Shown: positions 23,021-37,269 of the stretch, piece after piece | Numbering within the stretch: position 1 is the first letter of the stretch | How the letters are laid out: every line of letters starts with the position of its first letter | Assembly (NCBI GenBank): GCA_019095985.1 | Contig: CM032660.1 | Coordinates: forward strand, 24,254,864 to 24,318,863 | Source: Streblospio benedicti | Taxonomy: Eukaryota; Annelida; Polychaeta; Spionida; Spionidae | DNA: 64,000 nucleotides | Direction of reading: 5' to 3' | The notes under the pieces: model-generated | What the model was told of the DNA's origin: nothing | Database searches by the model: none | What the model saw: the letters and a program-made list of their open reading frames with translations, nothing else | Translations under genes and position numbers: made by a program

Positions 23021-25111
23021 ACGGAACATAGGGAAAGACAGTAAAACTGCTAGAAATAAGTGTTGCAATGTATTGAAAATTTCTAACAACACTCAGAGTT
23101 TGCTTAAATTTAAGCTATACGCAAATTTAAGATGCATAATAGGTGTAGTTTTTTTTCCATTGCCGGGAATGTATGGCATCTGAACGTCTCAAGCACTGTA
23201 TTTTATGACGTCATGGCGGTGGATCGGTTTGTGTTGTCATTGTCTCCGAGCATTGTAATGGTTCCTACGCTCATTGCTTTATATGGATGCTAATAAGAAT
23301 GTCTTGCGTGGAACCACGTTGGTGTATTTTGGGTGTTTCAGGCTTTTGTTAGAATTTCAAAGTTGCATGTATGGTCATGATTTACAACCTTTACAGCTAC
23401 CTCATAAAAGCTAAAATGTCCATTCATGAAGTCATCAAAAGGCATACATCTGCCATTCCGAATCTTAATGCAATATTATAGTGTACCTCTAGTTAAACTG
23501 TTTCAAAACATGGAAAGATGAAAACAAGGGCTCAATATATATGAAATAGTTCATAAACATACGAGGAAAGAACTGTTGGCAACTAGTAGCATACGCATTA
23601 GTCAGAGGATTAGTAATAGATATTTACTTCTCATTCTGTATAAAAAAATCTCAATTCAACTTAGAGAATAGGTAAACATAAACTTTTAAATACTGTATCT
23701 GTCCTAGACATGCAAACATTCATGTTAATTTGCACTTTGCAATCAATTTTAAGATTTATAGACGGTGCACATATTTTACAAAACAAGAGCAACTGGCTCG
23801 TGGTACGAGGATCGATCTTACAAACATATGACATGTATTAAAATGTTTGAGTGTGCTACCTACTAGTGACCACAATAATTTGAGGCTTAACAACCAGTTT
23901 GATGAGATAATTATGCGGTTAAATTGCATAAATTAATGTTCCTTATACTACTCTATAATTCGTTGTGTTCTAATGTTGTAAAATGAATTAATGAATTTCA
24001 GACAAATATAAGTTAGATTCATCCGTATGTCCGAGCTATAAGATTCATATATAATGGGAAGTATAATGAAGATACATGAAGACTTAATCGACCTTTAATC
24101 GGCTTTTACGTTTCGAGATAAACATGCCCAACTGAGTCCACCCTGCTGCGGTGGAGCAAACACGTAATGCCACTTTTCAGGGGTGGTCTAAATTACTAAA
24201 CCGTTAAAGCAAAACTAACATTTCAGCAATACGTTACAAGCGTGATCTCTTCAGCAGAAATGTGCAATTTTATGCAATAAGACATAAAACAAGGGGCTAA
24301 AGCTCCAGTCACACAGTCACAAATGTTCAAACCGAATGTTTGCTGTGCGATTGGAGATGAGACATACATACAGGGGTAGGTCGGAGAAAGATTATTTACC
24401 TTTCAAAAGCGCATCTACGTAAATAAAACAACATACCATATTTGATATGTTGTGGATACTCATATTCTATTCACAGCCCACTCATACCGAAAACAAAGCA
24501 CCAGTATGCTTCGTGTCGGGCAACATTGTTCCTTCGGGGCGACATTTCGGCGTACCTCCCCCAGCAGCGGGCACCATTTATTATATCAAATTTACCTCAT
24601 TCAGTAGTAGCAGTGTCCATCTCAAACAGAATGAGCCGTTAATGATGACATAATTGCCTCGAGATAATGACGAAAATTGTAATGACACGCTTCTTAGAAA
24701 TAGTAAGTGACTGACGTACACAGGCGTACAGAGAACGTACAAATGATAACGTGAAACGGACATTTCTGCAATAACTTTAACGCACTGCGCACTACGTAAT
24801 TTTCAAACTACAATATGTAAACAGCAGGGGGGAGATAGATCATGATCTACCTCCCTCTAGCCAGGGAGATAGATCATATTGTCACATTTTTTCTCAGCCA
24901 ATCAGATTTCTTCATTTTTCTTCATCATGCGATATTCACAAATGTTCATCCCGACAGGATACACGTGATTCGCTGTACAATGAATGTATCTTCTCGTTTT
25001 GGGGGAACATGACTATCAGAGATTGACAGCCTCATTTGCTGAATATTGCTTGAGCTTCAACCTGTGAATCCCAAAGATAGTGCCCCCAATACAAGTAAGC
25101 ACGTCATCAAT
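23021..25111. other. Gene-poor stretch
   Basis: No gene recognised. Near 24828-24878 a GGGGAGATAGATCATGATCTA palindrome is followed by a direct repeat of GGGAGATAGATCAT and then by CAGCCAATCAGATTTC, a motif also at 39650-39665. Confidence 0.3.
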
Positions 25112-25270
25112 CACTGGCAGATCCAGGATTTTGGTCGGGGACGCACTTAAAGGATTACATGCATTTCATATATTCGATGGCTCATAAAGATGCCAAACAA
25201 AACATGAATTTCATTTTTTTTTTGAAAAAGTGGGTGTGCCACCCTACGCCCCCCCATGGATCTGCCTATG
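25112..25270. mobile_element. Small MITE with GGCAGATCCA ends
   Basis: Left end CACTGGCAGATCCAGG; right end, reversed, CATAGGCAGATCCATGGGG. Related single ends occur in both arms of the large inverted duplication (near 45211-45225 and 53340-53355) and at about 58789-58806. No clear target duplication. Confidence 0.6.
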
Positions 25271-27121
25271 AGTCAATATACGGAAAATATGGAAAAAAAC
25301 TCTCCCCGTGCGGACTGGCGTGAGAGACTGGACGAGGCCTGCGATTCCACATTACGCAATTACAGAAATGCCAATATCTCTAATTGGAGCCACGGCGCCG
25401 GCACCAAATGTTAAGAAACACGCATCTCAAATGTCACCAGCCGGGATGCTCTTTTTAGCTGAGGAATGCCGCGTCTCTCGTAGAATAGGGAGGTGTCTGC
25501 TGGGAGCTTTCGCGAGCTCCACACCTCTCTTGTGGTGGTATTGGTGATACACATGCCAACATGCGGTCGCTATTGCTACCCATGCCCAGTAATATGATTA
25601 ATGAATAAAATAAAAAAACGAAAAAAATATACTGACATCTCACTCAGTCTAAATAGGGAGGCGGTAACTCTATATTTTGCTTTTCCTCAAACATGGTCTA
25701 TCCATAAAGGTGGTCTTAATTGCAGGCTACACGGTAATACTAAAGCAAATTCACATCAAATTAAACAAGGGCATAATATGGAAAGCGAAACTAAAATCAC
25801 ATTTTTCATGAAAGTTTAACGAGCGGTCGTTTCCGTTCTAATAATAAACCTAGCACATGGGGCAGACTGACTTTTGAAGACATTTTGTGCACTTTTTGGT
25901 GGACTTTTAATGGGCCAAACAGCCGGCGATACATCAGCCACCCTCGGCATTGGCTCAGTTAGAGGGAGATTTGTTGCCGCCAAAGCGAGAAATCAATCGG
26001 TCTCGCCACCACGTGATTAGCAGGGTAAGAACAAGGTAGTAGTGTTCGACTGTTCGGGGACATGGTTCTGGGGGTGAGCTACTCAATACATGTTGTTTAA
26101 TCTGGTATTCCAACTAATTTTATTATTGTTTTTTATGAGGCATGTGCCGGCGGTCATATTATAAGTTTTAAGGACCGCAGTGTAAACAAGCACTACTGTG
26201 TGTAAGGTTTCTTTTGTAATCTGAGGAATCTGTAATTATATATGATACTACAGTCTATGTATTTTTTATTTTACATGTTTTAAAAATTCCTGATTACATC
26301 TAATCTGATATAATCTTACCCACACCCCATATTACATATAAAATAAATCTTAACATTTCTGTCTGTCTTTTTACGTATTTGTTTAATGGTATACAAAGTT
26401 TAAAAAAAAATATCTGTTTAAAGGTTTTACAAAAAATCCTCTTTAGAAACCCTATACAGGACCTTTGTTGTTGAAACGTTAAATGACCACATTTTTAAAA
26501 CTGTGAATATTATCAAAACAGCAGGTACAACGGAATGCTTATTTTTTTAGTGTTAAATATATATCAGGGGTATAGCAGCGGATCAAATATTAAACTTCGT
26601 AAACATAATATGCACCAAACATCAAAGTGTACATGTACATCTGTTTGGATAAGAAATTGCTGAGGTGTACCTATTTAGTGGTATGTTGTTCACAAATTTA
26701 TGGTCATTACATCAACATACGCGGAGTTTTTGAAACAGTGTTCTTTTGGACGTCAAGGCATATACGGATACGAATAGTTGCGATATTCTTATTTGAACAA
26801 CTGGGGGGATGGGCACTCGGGTGCAGTACCATTGGTCCGAGCTTACATTGGTCCAAAGACACATTGGTCAGAAGGCCCATTGGTCTAAACATGAATAGTT
26901 TAGCGTGTGCATCTTTCAACAGAATACATTTAGTCAGGGACCACAACCGTTATTGAGAGTTGTTACAGAAGGCGAGCTGCCAATTCATGGGGATCAGTCT
27001 TTAGAGAAAAATAGCACCTTCGCTTCAGTACCAGTGCATGAAAGTTAATATGTATGCAGCACCGCATGAACAGCCAACACACACCATCATTGAATACACT
27101 AACGAACGTATACGGATGCCG
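25271..27121. other. Gene-poor stretch with a 16-base tandem repeat
   Basis: Four units of CATTGGTC plus 8 variable bases start at 26830, 26846, 26862 and 26878, an exact 16-base period. A GC-rich patch lies around 25918-26020. No exon recognised. Confidence 0.4.
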
Positions 27122-27301
27122 TACAGTAGAATTTCTCTACCAAAACCACTGCAGATTGTCTTCAAGAGGTCTTAATATAGAGGTTGGTGCTTTACACAGG
27201 CTGGTTGTAATTTGTTTCTGAAGACTTGGGAGCTCAACACAGCATCTTATAACAAAGGTGGTCTATGTATACAGGTCGTTTTAACTGGGCGTTACACTGT
27301 A
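27122..27301. mobile_element. pogo/Tigger-like MITE, family G
   Basis: Begins TACAGTAGAA and ends with the complement of TACAGTGTAA, flanked by TA. The interior has GAGGTCTTAATATAGAGGTTGG and GGTGGTCTATGTATAC, the subrepeats that mark this family. CAGT-start ends at TA sites suggest a Tc1/mariner-pogo origin. No coding capacity. Confidence 0.6.
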
Positions 27302-29050
27302 TCATAAACACTTACCATTGTTGACGATGCTCGTTTGCACTTGGGGAAAAAAAACCTTCATTACATCAACGAATGACGCACAGAAAACATTGGATTGCTC
27401 GTTATTTCTACTATTCAATGGGCAATGATCAAAAACCTTGTGTCGTCATCGGCTGTGTTTAATGGAGTGCCCGCATTACCACCTTTGTCGTGAATGCCCA
27501 ATGCCGCCGCGGCCCTGAGATGCTACGTCAAGGCGAAGACGGCGCTATGATTACGCGCCAATGCCGCCGCCGCCGCTCTGCCCTTGGCGTGAGATAGACA
27601 GAAAGATCACACCGCGCGCATGACACACAACACTCACTGAAATCACCAATAATGATGGGTACATTATGTTTCATGCATCTCGAGGTCAGGTTGCTGGGGA
27701 GTTTCGCTGATAAAGGCTATGGCTCTTAAGATACCGTCACACAGTCCCGAGAATTAAAGCCGACTCAGTCGTTGTGTTGAAGTTATTGTTAATTGACCGT
27801 GGTCTCATCGCAGCCGCGTTTTTGAAGGTAGAACTTTCCGTGTCACGTGTATTCTCATCTCTTACTCAGGTTAGTAGTGTACGGGGGACGATCAGGGGGT
27901 GGATATGCGTGACCGTCTGTCTGGGCTTGTTCATGAGTTAAAAATCGCATGTGCAGAGGAAGATATATCAAGTCAGAAGTACATGTTTGATGATGATCAG
28001 ATGGTTCATAGAATGTTGACAAAAACAATGAAAATGACAATGCCCATACTTTACGAATATTGGATTGTGGAATACATAATACCGAAATAAATAAGCGTAT
28101 CATAAAGCTACATGGAGTTTTTGCCAGTTATCTTGGGCTCCCAGCCGAATCTACAACTATATAGGCAGCTAGTTTAATGAATATGACCTTGAATACTCAG
28201 TAAACCTCATTGCGAGGCCTTAAACCAGTAACTTGCGAAATAGGCAGTTGCACTGTCCGGTGATTTCCCAGCCACAATCATATCAACACGTCACAATGTT
28301 GAACATCCAAATGAAAGGTCCTTTGTGCTACATTAAATTTAATTCATTGTAAATATGCCTTTAGCACTTGCTCAGACATCGCAACGTTTATTGTCAAGCA
28401 ACCGCAAGCACGGTGCTAAAGCATAGGAAGGTTGTATATTTACTAGCTCCCCTCACTTAACAGGATGGACGCCTTACGCCGAGAATATCTGTTTGAATTG
28501 TAGCCAATATACAGTACGACAACAAACATTGTGTGACAACGGTGTATTAATTATTACTTCAAATTTATCAATATAAACGTTTTGTCAACTGTCAATAAAT
28601 TTCTTAAAAAAGGGTAGATTTATGTTAAATGTTTCCAGGCATGAAGTTTGTCAAGTTTTGACGCATGGTTATTTTCAAAATTCGCACCGCATAACCTCCA
28701 ATTTGTGCCACATCTATAAAGAGACTACTTTATAAATTCTGCATTTAATCCAGTTCCAAAAAAACAATAAGAGATCACTCCAAACGTACTAAAAGAGACT
28801 ACTTCTCTAATGAGACTACTTGTTGCCATATATCGATTATCTCATAGTTAACCTTTTTTAATCTATTAACTTCCTGTGTTTTGGCACAGGGCCAAGTTTC
28901 TTCTGCCGATCTAATTCAATGGTTGTTTATTTCTATTACCCTCGCCTCATCTTCCTCATCTTCCCGCTGACGTCTGTAACCTTGCTGACAATCACTTCCT
29001 TTTGTCGCGTATGTTTGCCGAATGACGTGACCTTAACGAGAGATGTCACT

Positions 29051-29096
<46 letters not shown>

Positions 29097-30745
29097 ACAG
29101 CATTAATTAAGGACGCCCGTGACTCACTTATCCTCACTTCCTTCTGGCATTGTGTCTTTATTTTCAGGGACAATTAACAATGGCTGAACATGCTGCGTGT
29201 ATGGAATTGTATTTTGAGTGCGTGTGTAGATCCTGATTAATTTATTTCAGGGTCCTGCATAGTTGTCATTTGGCATATTTGATCCTCACAACGGTGCATA
29301 CTATGACTAACTGTATATACTAGTTGTTTGCATACTAGTTGTTTGTGTTGATTGGTTGCTGCTGCTATTGTTTTAAACGTATTCATTTGTTATACAAAGT
29401 ACAACAAAGAGATTGGGCAACAGCTAAAAATGCGCGTTAACGCCCTATGTCTTGCCATTATTGTTTTATGTTAGCGACAGATCACTTTTAAATTAGAATA
29501 CTTTCGAAGGCCACCATAGGGCTGATCTCTGAAACAAAGGGGAAAGTTCGTGTTTGGGTATTCATGAAGGATTGGGATCATAAATTACGTTCTTGCAAAG
29601 GAGGTCTGTAGTGAAGGTGACCTTAATTGTACAGTACAGTGTACCTACTGCGGACCAAAATGTCTGCGAGGCAATATTGCTTAAGTTAATCCTCACGTAC
29701 TTTGGCTCCAACCCGCACAGCGTGATCTAATACTATAAACCATCATATGGGGATTAAAGCGGCAAGATTGTGTTACGTCACGTCGCTTATAATGAGTGAC
29801 ATGTTCCTGGATACATGTGTGGGGGTGGGATGGGGGTGTACGGATGGAAGCTTGAGACTATGGCATAAATAATGAAAATTACATATTTCAATTATTTCTT
29901 ATATCTATTTTTTTGCAGTTTTGTTCGTTTGCTTTAGAGGGGCTAGGTCTGTGAGGAGGTAAAGAGGTGTGCGACTGCTACGTCCGTGCCCATGCAAGTG
30001 TGTATCCATTTTCAAGGCGATTTGTACATCCGGGCCAATTTGTGAAGAAACAAAATTGATTTGCAAAAAGTGTGTCATGTTTTGGAATAATGGTTTCTTC
30101 CATATACAATGCATTACCATCAAACAGCTATGCATCCATGTGCATTCAAATAGTCTTTCCTGATAAGCCAAGAATGGTTTGAGAAACAGACCATACTGCC
30201 ACATTAATTAAGTGTTCGTATAATCGGTATTTAAGTCTTGCTGTGCTCCTAGCAATGGGTCATTATATTGCCGATGTGGGGTTTGCCTAATTACTACTGG
30301 GAATTCACGTTTATATGCAATAATTAGATAAAGGGGGCACAATTAACAAATTACTACCTAGGTACATGAGTCAGAGGCGGTTAAAAATTGAAACATGTTA
30401 CCTCCAAGGCATACCCAGGAGAATCATTAATAACCTAATGGGTATCCACCCACAAAATTTATTTGATGCTGGGTTACACGATCTGTATTCATTGGTCACG
30501 CTCATCAGACATTTTTCAAACTGAAGTCACATCTTTTTGTCCAATAATCAAAGTTGCAAGCGCAAATGCAATTTAAAGGATTTGATAATTCAACAAACAA
30601 TTCATTTCAAACTTAGTGACCCTACGTTTTTTCCAAAGGGTTCCCTCCCTACCCGAAGCGGCCCCTGCATTCTTCCCCCACATTTCCGACCATATAACTC
30701 CACTTGACATACATGCATAGTGAATACTCAATAGTATAAGTGTGT
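27302..30745. other. Gene-poor stretch with GC-rich islands
   Basis: GC-rich islands with GCCGCCGC-type runs sit at about 27500-27570, and the (CCG)n below lies near 29050. Around 28718-28830 there are AAAGAGACTACTT / GAGACTACTT repeats related to family G MITEs. No exon I can support. The 63-codon frame at 27899 and the proline frame at 28919 lack family resemblance. Confidence 0.3.
29051..29096. repeat. (CCG)n trinucleotide repeat, about 15 units
   Basis: Perfect CCG run in otherwise AT-rich DNA. Read as a poly-proline frame it is not supported as a gene. Confidence 0.95.
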
Positions 30746-31103
30746 GCTTCCGTGGCCGAGTGGATAGGGTGTTGGACTCGTGATCAGAAGGTCGTGGGTT
30801 CGATTCCCGGTCGCGTCTGATGGTAAGTGTTGAGCAAACTTACCTCTAACAGGTTGCACACTGCTCCGTGGTACCTACACGTTAAATAGGTACAGGTCGC
30901 AAATATGGGTAATAAGCACGTGTGCGCAACAGCAGCAATGCCGTATGCAGCCAGTGTCGTATGCTCTCCAGGGAGTTGAGAAAGATATATGGTGTGAAAA
31001 TGATGCCACTGACCTGGTGTAGATGTAAAGTCGCTAGAAAACGGCATTAGCGGTTCATTGAGACTATAAACCAATACATTTACAAAAAATACATTTACAT
31101 TTA
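30746..31103 (+). mobile_element. tRNA-derived SINE, family S, full-looking copy
   Basis: The 5' head is tRNA-like, with A box TGGCCGAGTGG (30753-30763) and B box GGTTCGATTCC (30797-30807), both perfect matches to the Pol III consensus. The acceptor stem does not close, so it is not a tRNA gene. The body has CCGTGGTACCTACACGTTAA, GAGTTGAGAAAGATAT and ATGCCACTGACC. The tail is ATTTAC repeats. Relatives are at 57505-57801 and, decayed, in both arms of the inverted duplication. Confidence 0.85.
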
Positions 31104-32487
<1,384 letters not shown>

Positions 32488-32855
32488 CCACTTACCACTT
32501 AAATTTTAGCTCATTTCCCACTTCCCACTTAATTTTTAGCTCATTTCGCACTTCCCACTTAATATTTCCATTTCCCACTAAAATACATACTTTTAATGAA
32601 CATTTTGTTCACTTTTACAAAAAATTATATGATATTATAGCGACCAATTTTAAATTGTTATAAATTTACGTGCATGACCCCTACTCGCACATATTTTTTA
32701 TATTTTCCCACTAAAATTCGAATTTGTTCATACTTAATTTTGGTAATTTTCCGACTTCCCACTCAATTGTCCAAATTCCCACTAAGCACTTAATTTTTAC
32801 CAATTTCCCACATCCCACGTAATTCTAAGGCCATTTCCCACTAACCACTTAAAGG
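32488..32855. repeat. Degenerate minisatellite, CCCACTTCCCAC type
   Basis: About ten irregular units of roughly 25-35 bases: TTTCCCACTTCCCACTTAAT plus a TTTTTAGCTCA or TTTTACCAA linker. A central part (about 32585-32690) is eroded. Related to 3702-3935. Confidence 0.75.
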
Positions 32856-33413
32856 GCATCGGCACCGTCCGTTATGTAAAGACTTTAAACAATGACCTCT
32901 AAGGTAATACTTTTTTCTTGTAAGGAGTCAGTTTTCTTGTAATACTCAGCACAACCCAGGGTGGAACTTCATGTCCCATTTCTCCTCCTTATCAGCTATG
33001 TTGTCTTGGTCAGCGTGAACAATGATCTATGAATCAGTGAATACGTGAAATATCCCATAATAGTCCACTAGAACAGGTTGATATTCACCCCCATCAACCC
33101 CCCAAAATAAAAATATGACATTGATTAATAGAAATGGCAACAGAAAGTTCCCCCAGACAATGCAAAACCACACACAATCCTTTCAAAATACAACCCACGC
33201 CAACTGAAACTTGCAGCGTGATATTTTATGTTCTTGTATGGTAAAATGACATAAAACAAACTTGTACTCTCCGAAAACCTAGCAGCAAACGTCTGTAAAC
33301 CGACCATTTGAACATCACAACAGTCCAGTAGCATCATTTTGATGGGGCAAATTGAGAATATTTGCAGATGTAAAATGTCATCAATTTGCCGTAATGCATT
33401 TTAGTGGCCTGCT

Positions 33414-33565
33414 TTACAATCCCCCACTGGAGCCTCGGGGGCCCAAGCTGGGGGAGCTGGTGGAGGATGATGCACTGGTTATTAATGGAGATGCTTCTAT
33501 CAGTGATGAGTGGCTCCGTGAAACTGTCAGATTGGGTGTAGACACGATGGTTTGGTGGTATGCCG
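33414..33565 (-). CDS. Terminal exon of a Ser/Thr/Pro-rich host protein
   Basis: The 3' splice site is GTCTGACAG before 33565. Two bases complete a codon left in phase 1 by the exon at 36200-36475; 49 codons follow and end at TAA (33414-33416). The peptide is Ser-rich: HQTIVSTPNLTVSRSHSSL, then EASPLITSASSSTSSPS and a GPRGSSGGL end. The phase fit and the matching composition are the main evidence. The opposite strand has a longer frame across the same DNA (33352-33666, acidic), which is a real rival. No domain recognised. Confidence 0.5.
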
Positions 33566-36199
33566 CTGTCAGACATTTCCAACAACCGAAGTGTAGTCAG
33601 TTGGATTACGGCAGCCATGGTATTTGCCAAATTCTCTCATCATGGCATGGTTTAGGAGCAGAATAATTTTTATCCGCGTATTTATCATCTTCTACATTTC
33701 AGGCTATACTCATTACAAATATATTTGTGTCATTTTTTTCGTCGCTTCATCCATCTAGCAAAACCTTGTGTTTGTTTCGTTTGGAACTATGGACGGATGG
33801 ATGATTGGGATGAATGGATGGGATGAGTGGATGGATGGATTGGATGGATCTATATACTGGGTGGGTGCGATTTGATTTTGGGCACATTGCGAATTAAAGT
33901 GTGCTTCCCACATGACGTCTTATGGTCATTTTGGGTGGGGGTGTGATTTGACTTTGGGCACGTTGCCAATTAAAGTGTGCTTTCCAGTTTGGACATTTTC
34001 TGCAATATCTTTGATACTGCTAAGAAGAACACATTCAAACTTGGTCCAATGCTCACAAGCCCCGATCCCATCACACGTATTCAATTTTGCACTCTGCAAA
34101 TTTACTGTGATTTCTAGAAGGCCATTTTAGGTCATTTTTGCCTTAGTCTTCAATAGTTTGAATACAGCTTGAACCATGAGCTCCAAATTTGATACTCTGC
34201 TTACATAACAAGGGACAATTACCAGCGTCCAATTGTGGGTCTTTGTCAATTAACGTGTTACTGTCAGAAGTCAGAAGTTTCAATACAACTTAAAACACGA
34301 TCTATTTATTTGATACAATGTTTATTGCGAGTGGTGATCATCACCTATGGTGAACTTTGGCCCTTTGCTAACTACAGTTACTAAAGTGCATTATAAAAGA
34401 AGAGCGCAGCATTGCATAGCAACTTATAGTACTAGTGTGATTTCGGATTGCACGTGCTGTCATGGTTAAAGTAAATGTCTTAATTCCCCATGAGTCAACG
34501 TTGTTCGAGCGACGCTGTGCTCCATGAGTACATTTGATCTAGTTTATGGCTCTATTACAATGCAAATGTATACCAATTGTATCATGTGTATAGTCCCTGA
34601 TAATGTCAGAATCCAATTCATACTAAAGCACATTCAGCAATACAATCACTGTAATGTTTTTGCTATGTGAAATCAAAGTATTAGCCTCCGTTCAAATATG
34701 CCGAAACATCAATACCATTTCAGCAAAGGTTCTTATAATTAAGTAAAGAAAGCTGTCGGATATTCTCAATGTGTGATAGTACTATAAATAATGTAAGTAT
34801 ATACACTAATATTTATAATGTAAATAATCATAAAATCAAAATACATATTGATTATGGTGATTTGATCATTTTATCCAAACTTCTAGAAAAATACAATGTT
34901 GTTTGTACTTGGAATATTAATTAGCTAACAGAGGGCAGCACAGAGCCATGTTGATTTTCTGACTATCTGCAGTACATGGATGTATTTTGAGCTCAGTCTA
35001 CAAGAAGGTCTTAAATATGTAGGGACCACCAGCAAACATCTCCATAAAACTTCACAGCAAGAACAGCCTCTTGACTAAATGCCACTTCAAAGAAGTGTCA
35101 AAGCACCAATGGATGAAGACGGAGCCCGGACTCACCTGTCGGCTACTCACAATGGCTCAGCTAATGAACTGAGTCTAAATTATAGGTGTAGGACACTGCG
35201 CCCCGAACCCCCCTCAACCCCAACTACTGCGATTTATCTGGGTCCAGCTCGCGAGACCTTTCTCGTATTTCTTTATAGGTTCTTAGGCCCCTATAATGGG
35301 ACTTAAATAACAATGAGCCTGATTTGTGCCTGTGAAACACAAACCGTAAAGGTACACCTGCCGGGGGCGGTGCTGCTTTACCGTCTTTGAGCGTCCAAAG
35401 TGCTTTTTTGTAGGACCACAGTTTATCTTTGGTATAGAGATTATAGATTTTTTATAAGGTGACTAAATAGTGAAAAGATTTAGACAGAAATTTACTCACT
35501 TTAGCTAGTCTTTGAAAAGATGTTAGTCTAACAGTTGATGTTATTTTGTTTTTGCTATTTGAAACAACACTCACGGCAGTGATCATATTTCAATTGCATC
35601 ATATTTTCTAGATTTGACTTTTATACAGTGACTCAGTATTGGAAACATTATGCACATTTTAGTTCATTGTGGGAATTAGGTTGAAAAAAGCATCCGCATT
35701 ACTTCAGGCTTAGTTTAAATTGGATGATGAGAAAGAAATGGAGTCGCGATAAACTTAATATCCTTTTGCACTTTACAGTAACATTTCTTTTTGTGAAATT
35801 GTTAAATGACAATTTGTTGTTCATTTTAGCTCAATCTTGTTGGGGGTTTATCAATTTAGATTCAAGATTGTACTTAATCCTAATAACAAAGCGCACATGC
35901 ACAATGAAGAGTATACCATGAAAGACGCATGAATGAAGAAAGGCTAAGACTAAAGTTTCTTTAAGATGTGATCTGGTAGTTGGAGGACAAGATTACTTGA
36001 CACTCGAATCAGTTGTGGTATTGAAGACATTGTTAATTAACAGTGTACATACGTAGTTTGTCAAAGATGTGGTCATTTTCTTCACGCATTGCTTTTTCAA
36101 ATCAAACAGTCAAATTTCAGGGATGGAAATTCATAAGTGTTAGATTGGGGCTTTCTCGAACATGCACCCTTATAAATACTGCACAAACATACAACTTAC
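33566..36199. other. Presumed intron, with simple repeats
   Basis: If the three minus-strand exons are one gene, this 2.6-kb stretch is the intron between the last two. It has a degenerate GGATGGAT array (about 33790-33850) and two partial copies of a TTTGGGCACRTTGCSAATTAAA unit near 33877 and 33953. A GC-richer patch at 35090-35400 carries no frame I can assign. Confidence 0.4.
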
Positions 36200-36475
36200 C
36201 CAGCGGTCGAATCGTGATGAGATTGTCATAATTGCTGTGCTGTTGACCGGTCATTTGACTGTCCAGTGGCACCTCGAACACATTGTTATGTCCCTCACCA
36301 TCATATGTGTCATAATAGTCCTGCGGTGGGGTGGTCTGTGGAATGTCGCGATATTTCATGGTAGATCCATAATCTTCTGGATCCGCTGTGGATGCTGCAG
36401 CACCTGGATCTGTGATTGGGGATGAAGTGGCCATCAGGAATGCAATCTCTGGATCAGGAGAGGTTTCTAGATCAT
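36200..36475 (-). CDS. Internal exon of a Ser/Thr/Pro-rich host protein
   Basis: Bounded by TTTTTTTTCAG (3' site before 36475) and G|GTAAGT (5' site after 36200), both strong. 276 bases, phase 1 at both ends. The peptide begins DDLETSPDPEIAFLMATSS, then an acidic Tyr-rich part (DPEDYGSTMKYRDIPQ, QDYYDTYDGEGH) and ends SNYDNLITIRPL. Several Tyr lie in acidic or YxxI/YDNL contexts, such as are seen in receptor tails or sulphated stalks. No named domain. With the flanking exons it forms a low-complexity C-terminal region. Whether that is inside or outside the cell depends on exons upstream that I could not find. Confidence 0.65.
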
Positions 36476-36918
36476 CTGAAAAAAAATAATGTGATGTAGA
36501 ATCACTTATATACATTTGAAATTTAGTTACATACATTCAAATATAAATCGATTATACATCAACATATGAAACAATACAGTGGTGTGCAGTATATGTACAC
36601 TTTCATTTTACGGTAATTACACTATTTTGTGCAAATGTATCATGCAACAAAAATGATTTCATCAAAGTAACAATCAAAACTGTGGATATCGAAAAATGGA
36701 TGAGTGCAACAATGCACTTAATGACATCCATGTTTACTTAGTCCCCTGCTGCAATCATATGTCCATGACTTAGGTCGCTTAGTGCATTGCTACACTCAAA
36801 TGTTTATATCTATGTAACTGTAATTTAAATGTCACATAGCAGCTTTGCACTTAGGCAAGATTTAAATGTTCAAAGTAATGCACATATGTTTATCATGAAT
36901 CGTATATTGAGACAATAC
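36476..36918. other. Intron between the two 5'-most supported exons
   Basis: Bounded by GTATTG (from 36918) and TTTTCAG (to 36476) on the minus strand. AT-rich, nothing else seen. Confidence 0.55.
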
Positions 36919-37191
36919 CTGGGGAGTTGGGAAAAGGTGGAGAAGAGGTGGAGAAGAGGTCATCAAAGTCCAGGGTGGAGGATGGCGCGGTACCGGAGGG
37001 TTCTGCCGTAGTGCGGTGTGCCGCAGACTTGTGGTGTCGGTGAGGGTGGCTGGTTGACTGTGTGTCTGATTGGCTGGCTGTTGTGTGTGCGGGGTGCGTG
37101 GTGGGCGGTGCGTGTGTGGTGATGTGTTGACCGTGCCGGTGACGCACTCGCTGGTCATCTTCGGTGGACTGACCATGGCTTGGATAGCAGC
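36919..37191 (-). CDS. Internal exon of a Ser/Thr/Pro/His-rich host protein
   Basis: Starts after CACTTTGCAG (37191) and ends CCCAG|GTATTG (36919). 273 bases, phase 1 at both ends, so it can be skipped without a frame change. It reads CYPSHGQSTEDDQ, then a His/Thr-rich run with HITTHAPPTTHPAHTTAS and HPHRHHKSAAHRT, then SSTLDFDDLFSTSSPPFP. The His/Thr/Pro run would be mucin-like if extracellular. Another frame across it is also open (Pro/Thr-rich), but only this one joins in phase to the next exon without a stop. Upstream exons of this gene, to the right, were not recognised. Confidence 0.6.
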
Positions 37192-37269
37192 CTGCAAAGT
37201 GTAAAATGAATAGTTACAATTACTTAAGTCATTTATATGTGTTTCGTTTCCCAATGCTTGTGGATACAT

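Noticed and set aside
28919-29110. 63-codon frame ending in poly-proline
   Set aside because: The proline run is the (CCG)n repeat. The rest has no family resemblance.
30746-30820. A real tRNA gene
   Set aside because: A and B boxes are perfect but the acceptor stem does not pair and the anticodon stem is poor. The SINE body follows directly.
33352-33666. Plus-strand 104-codon acidic frame as a gene
   Set aside because: It has a possible 3' splice site but no good 5' site, and the minus strand gives a phase-matched terminal exon. Kept as a rival, not as a feature.
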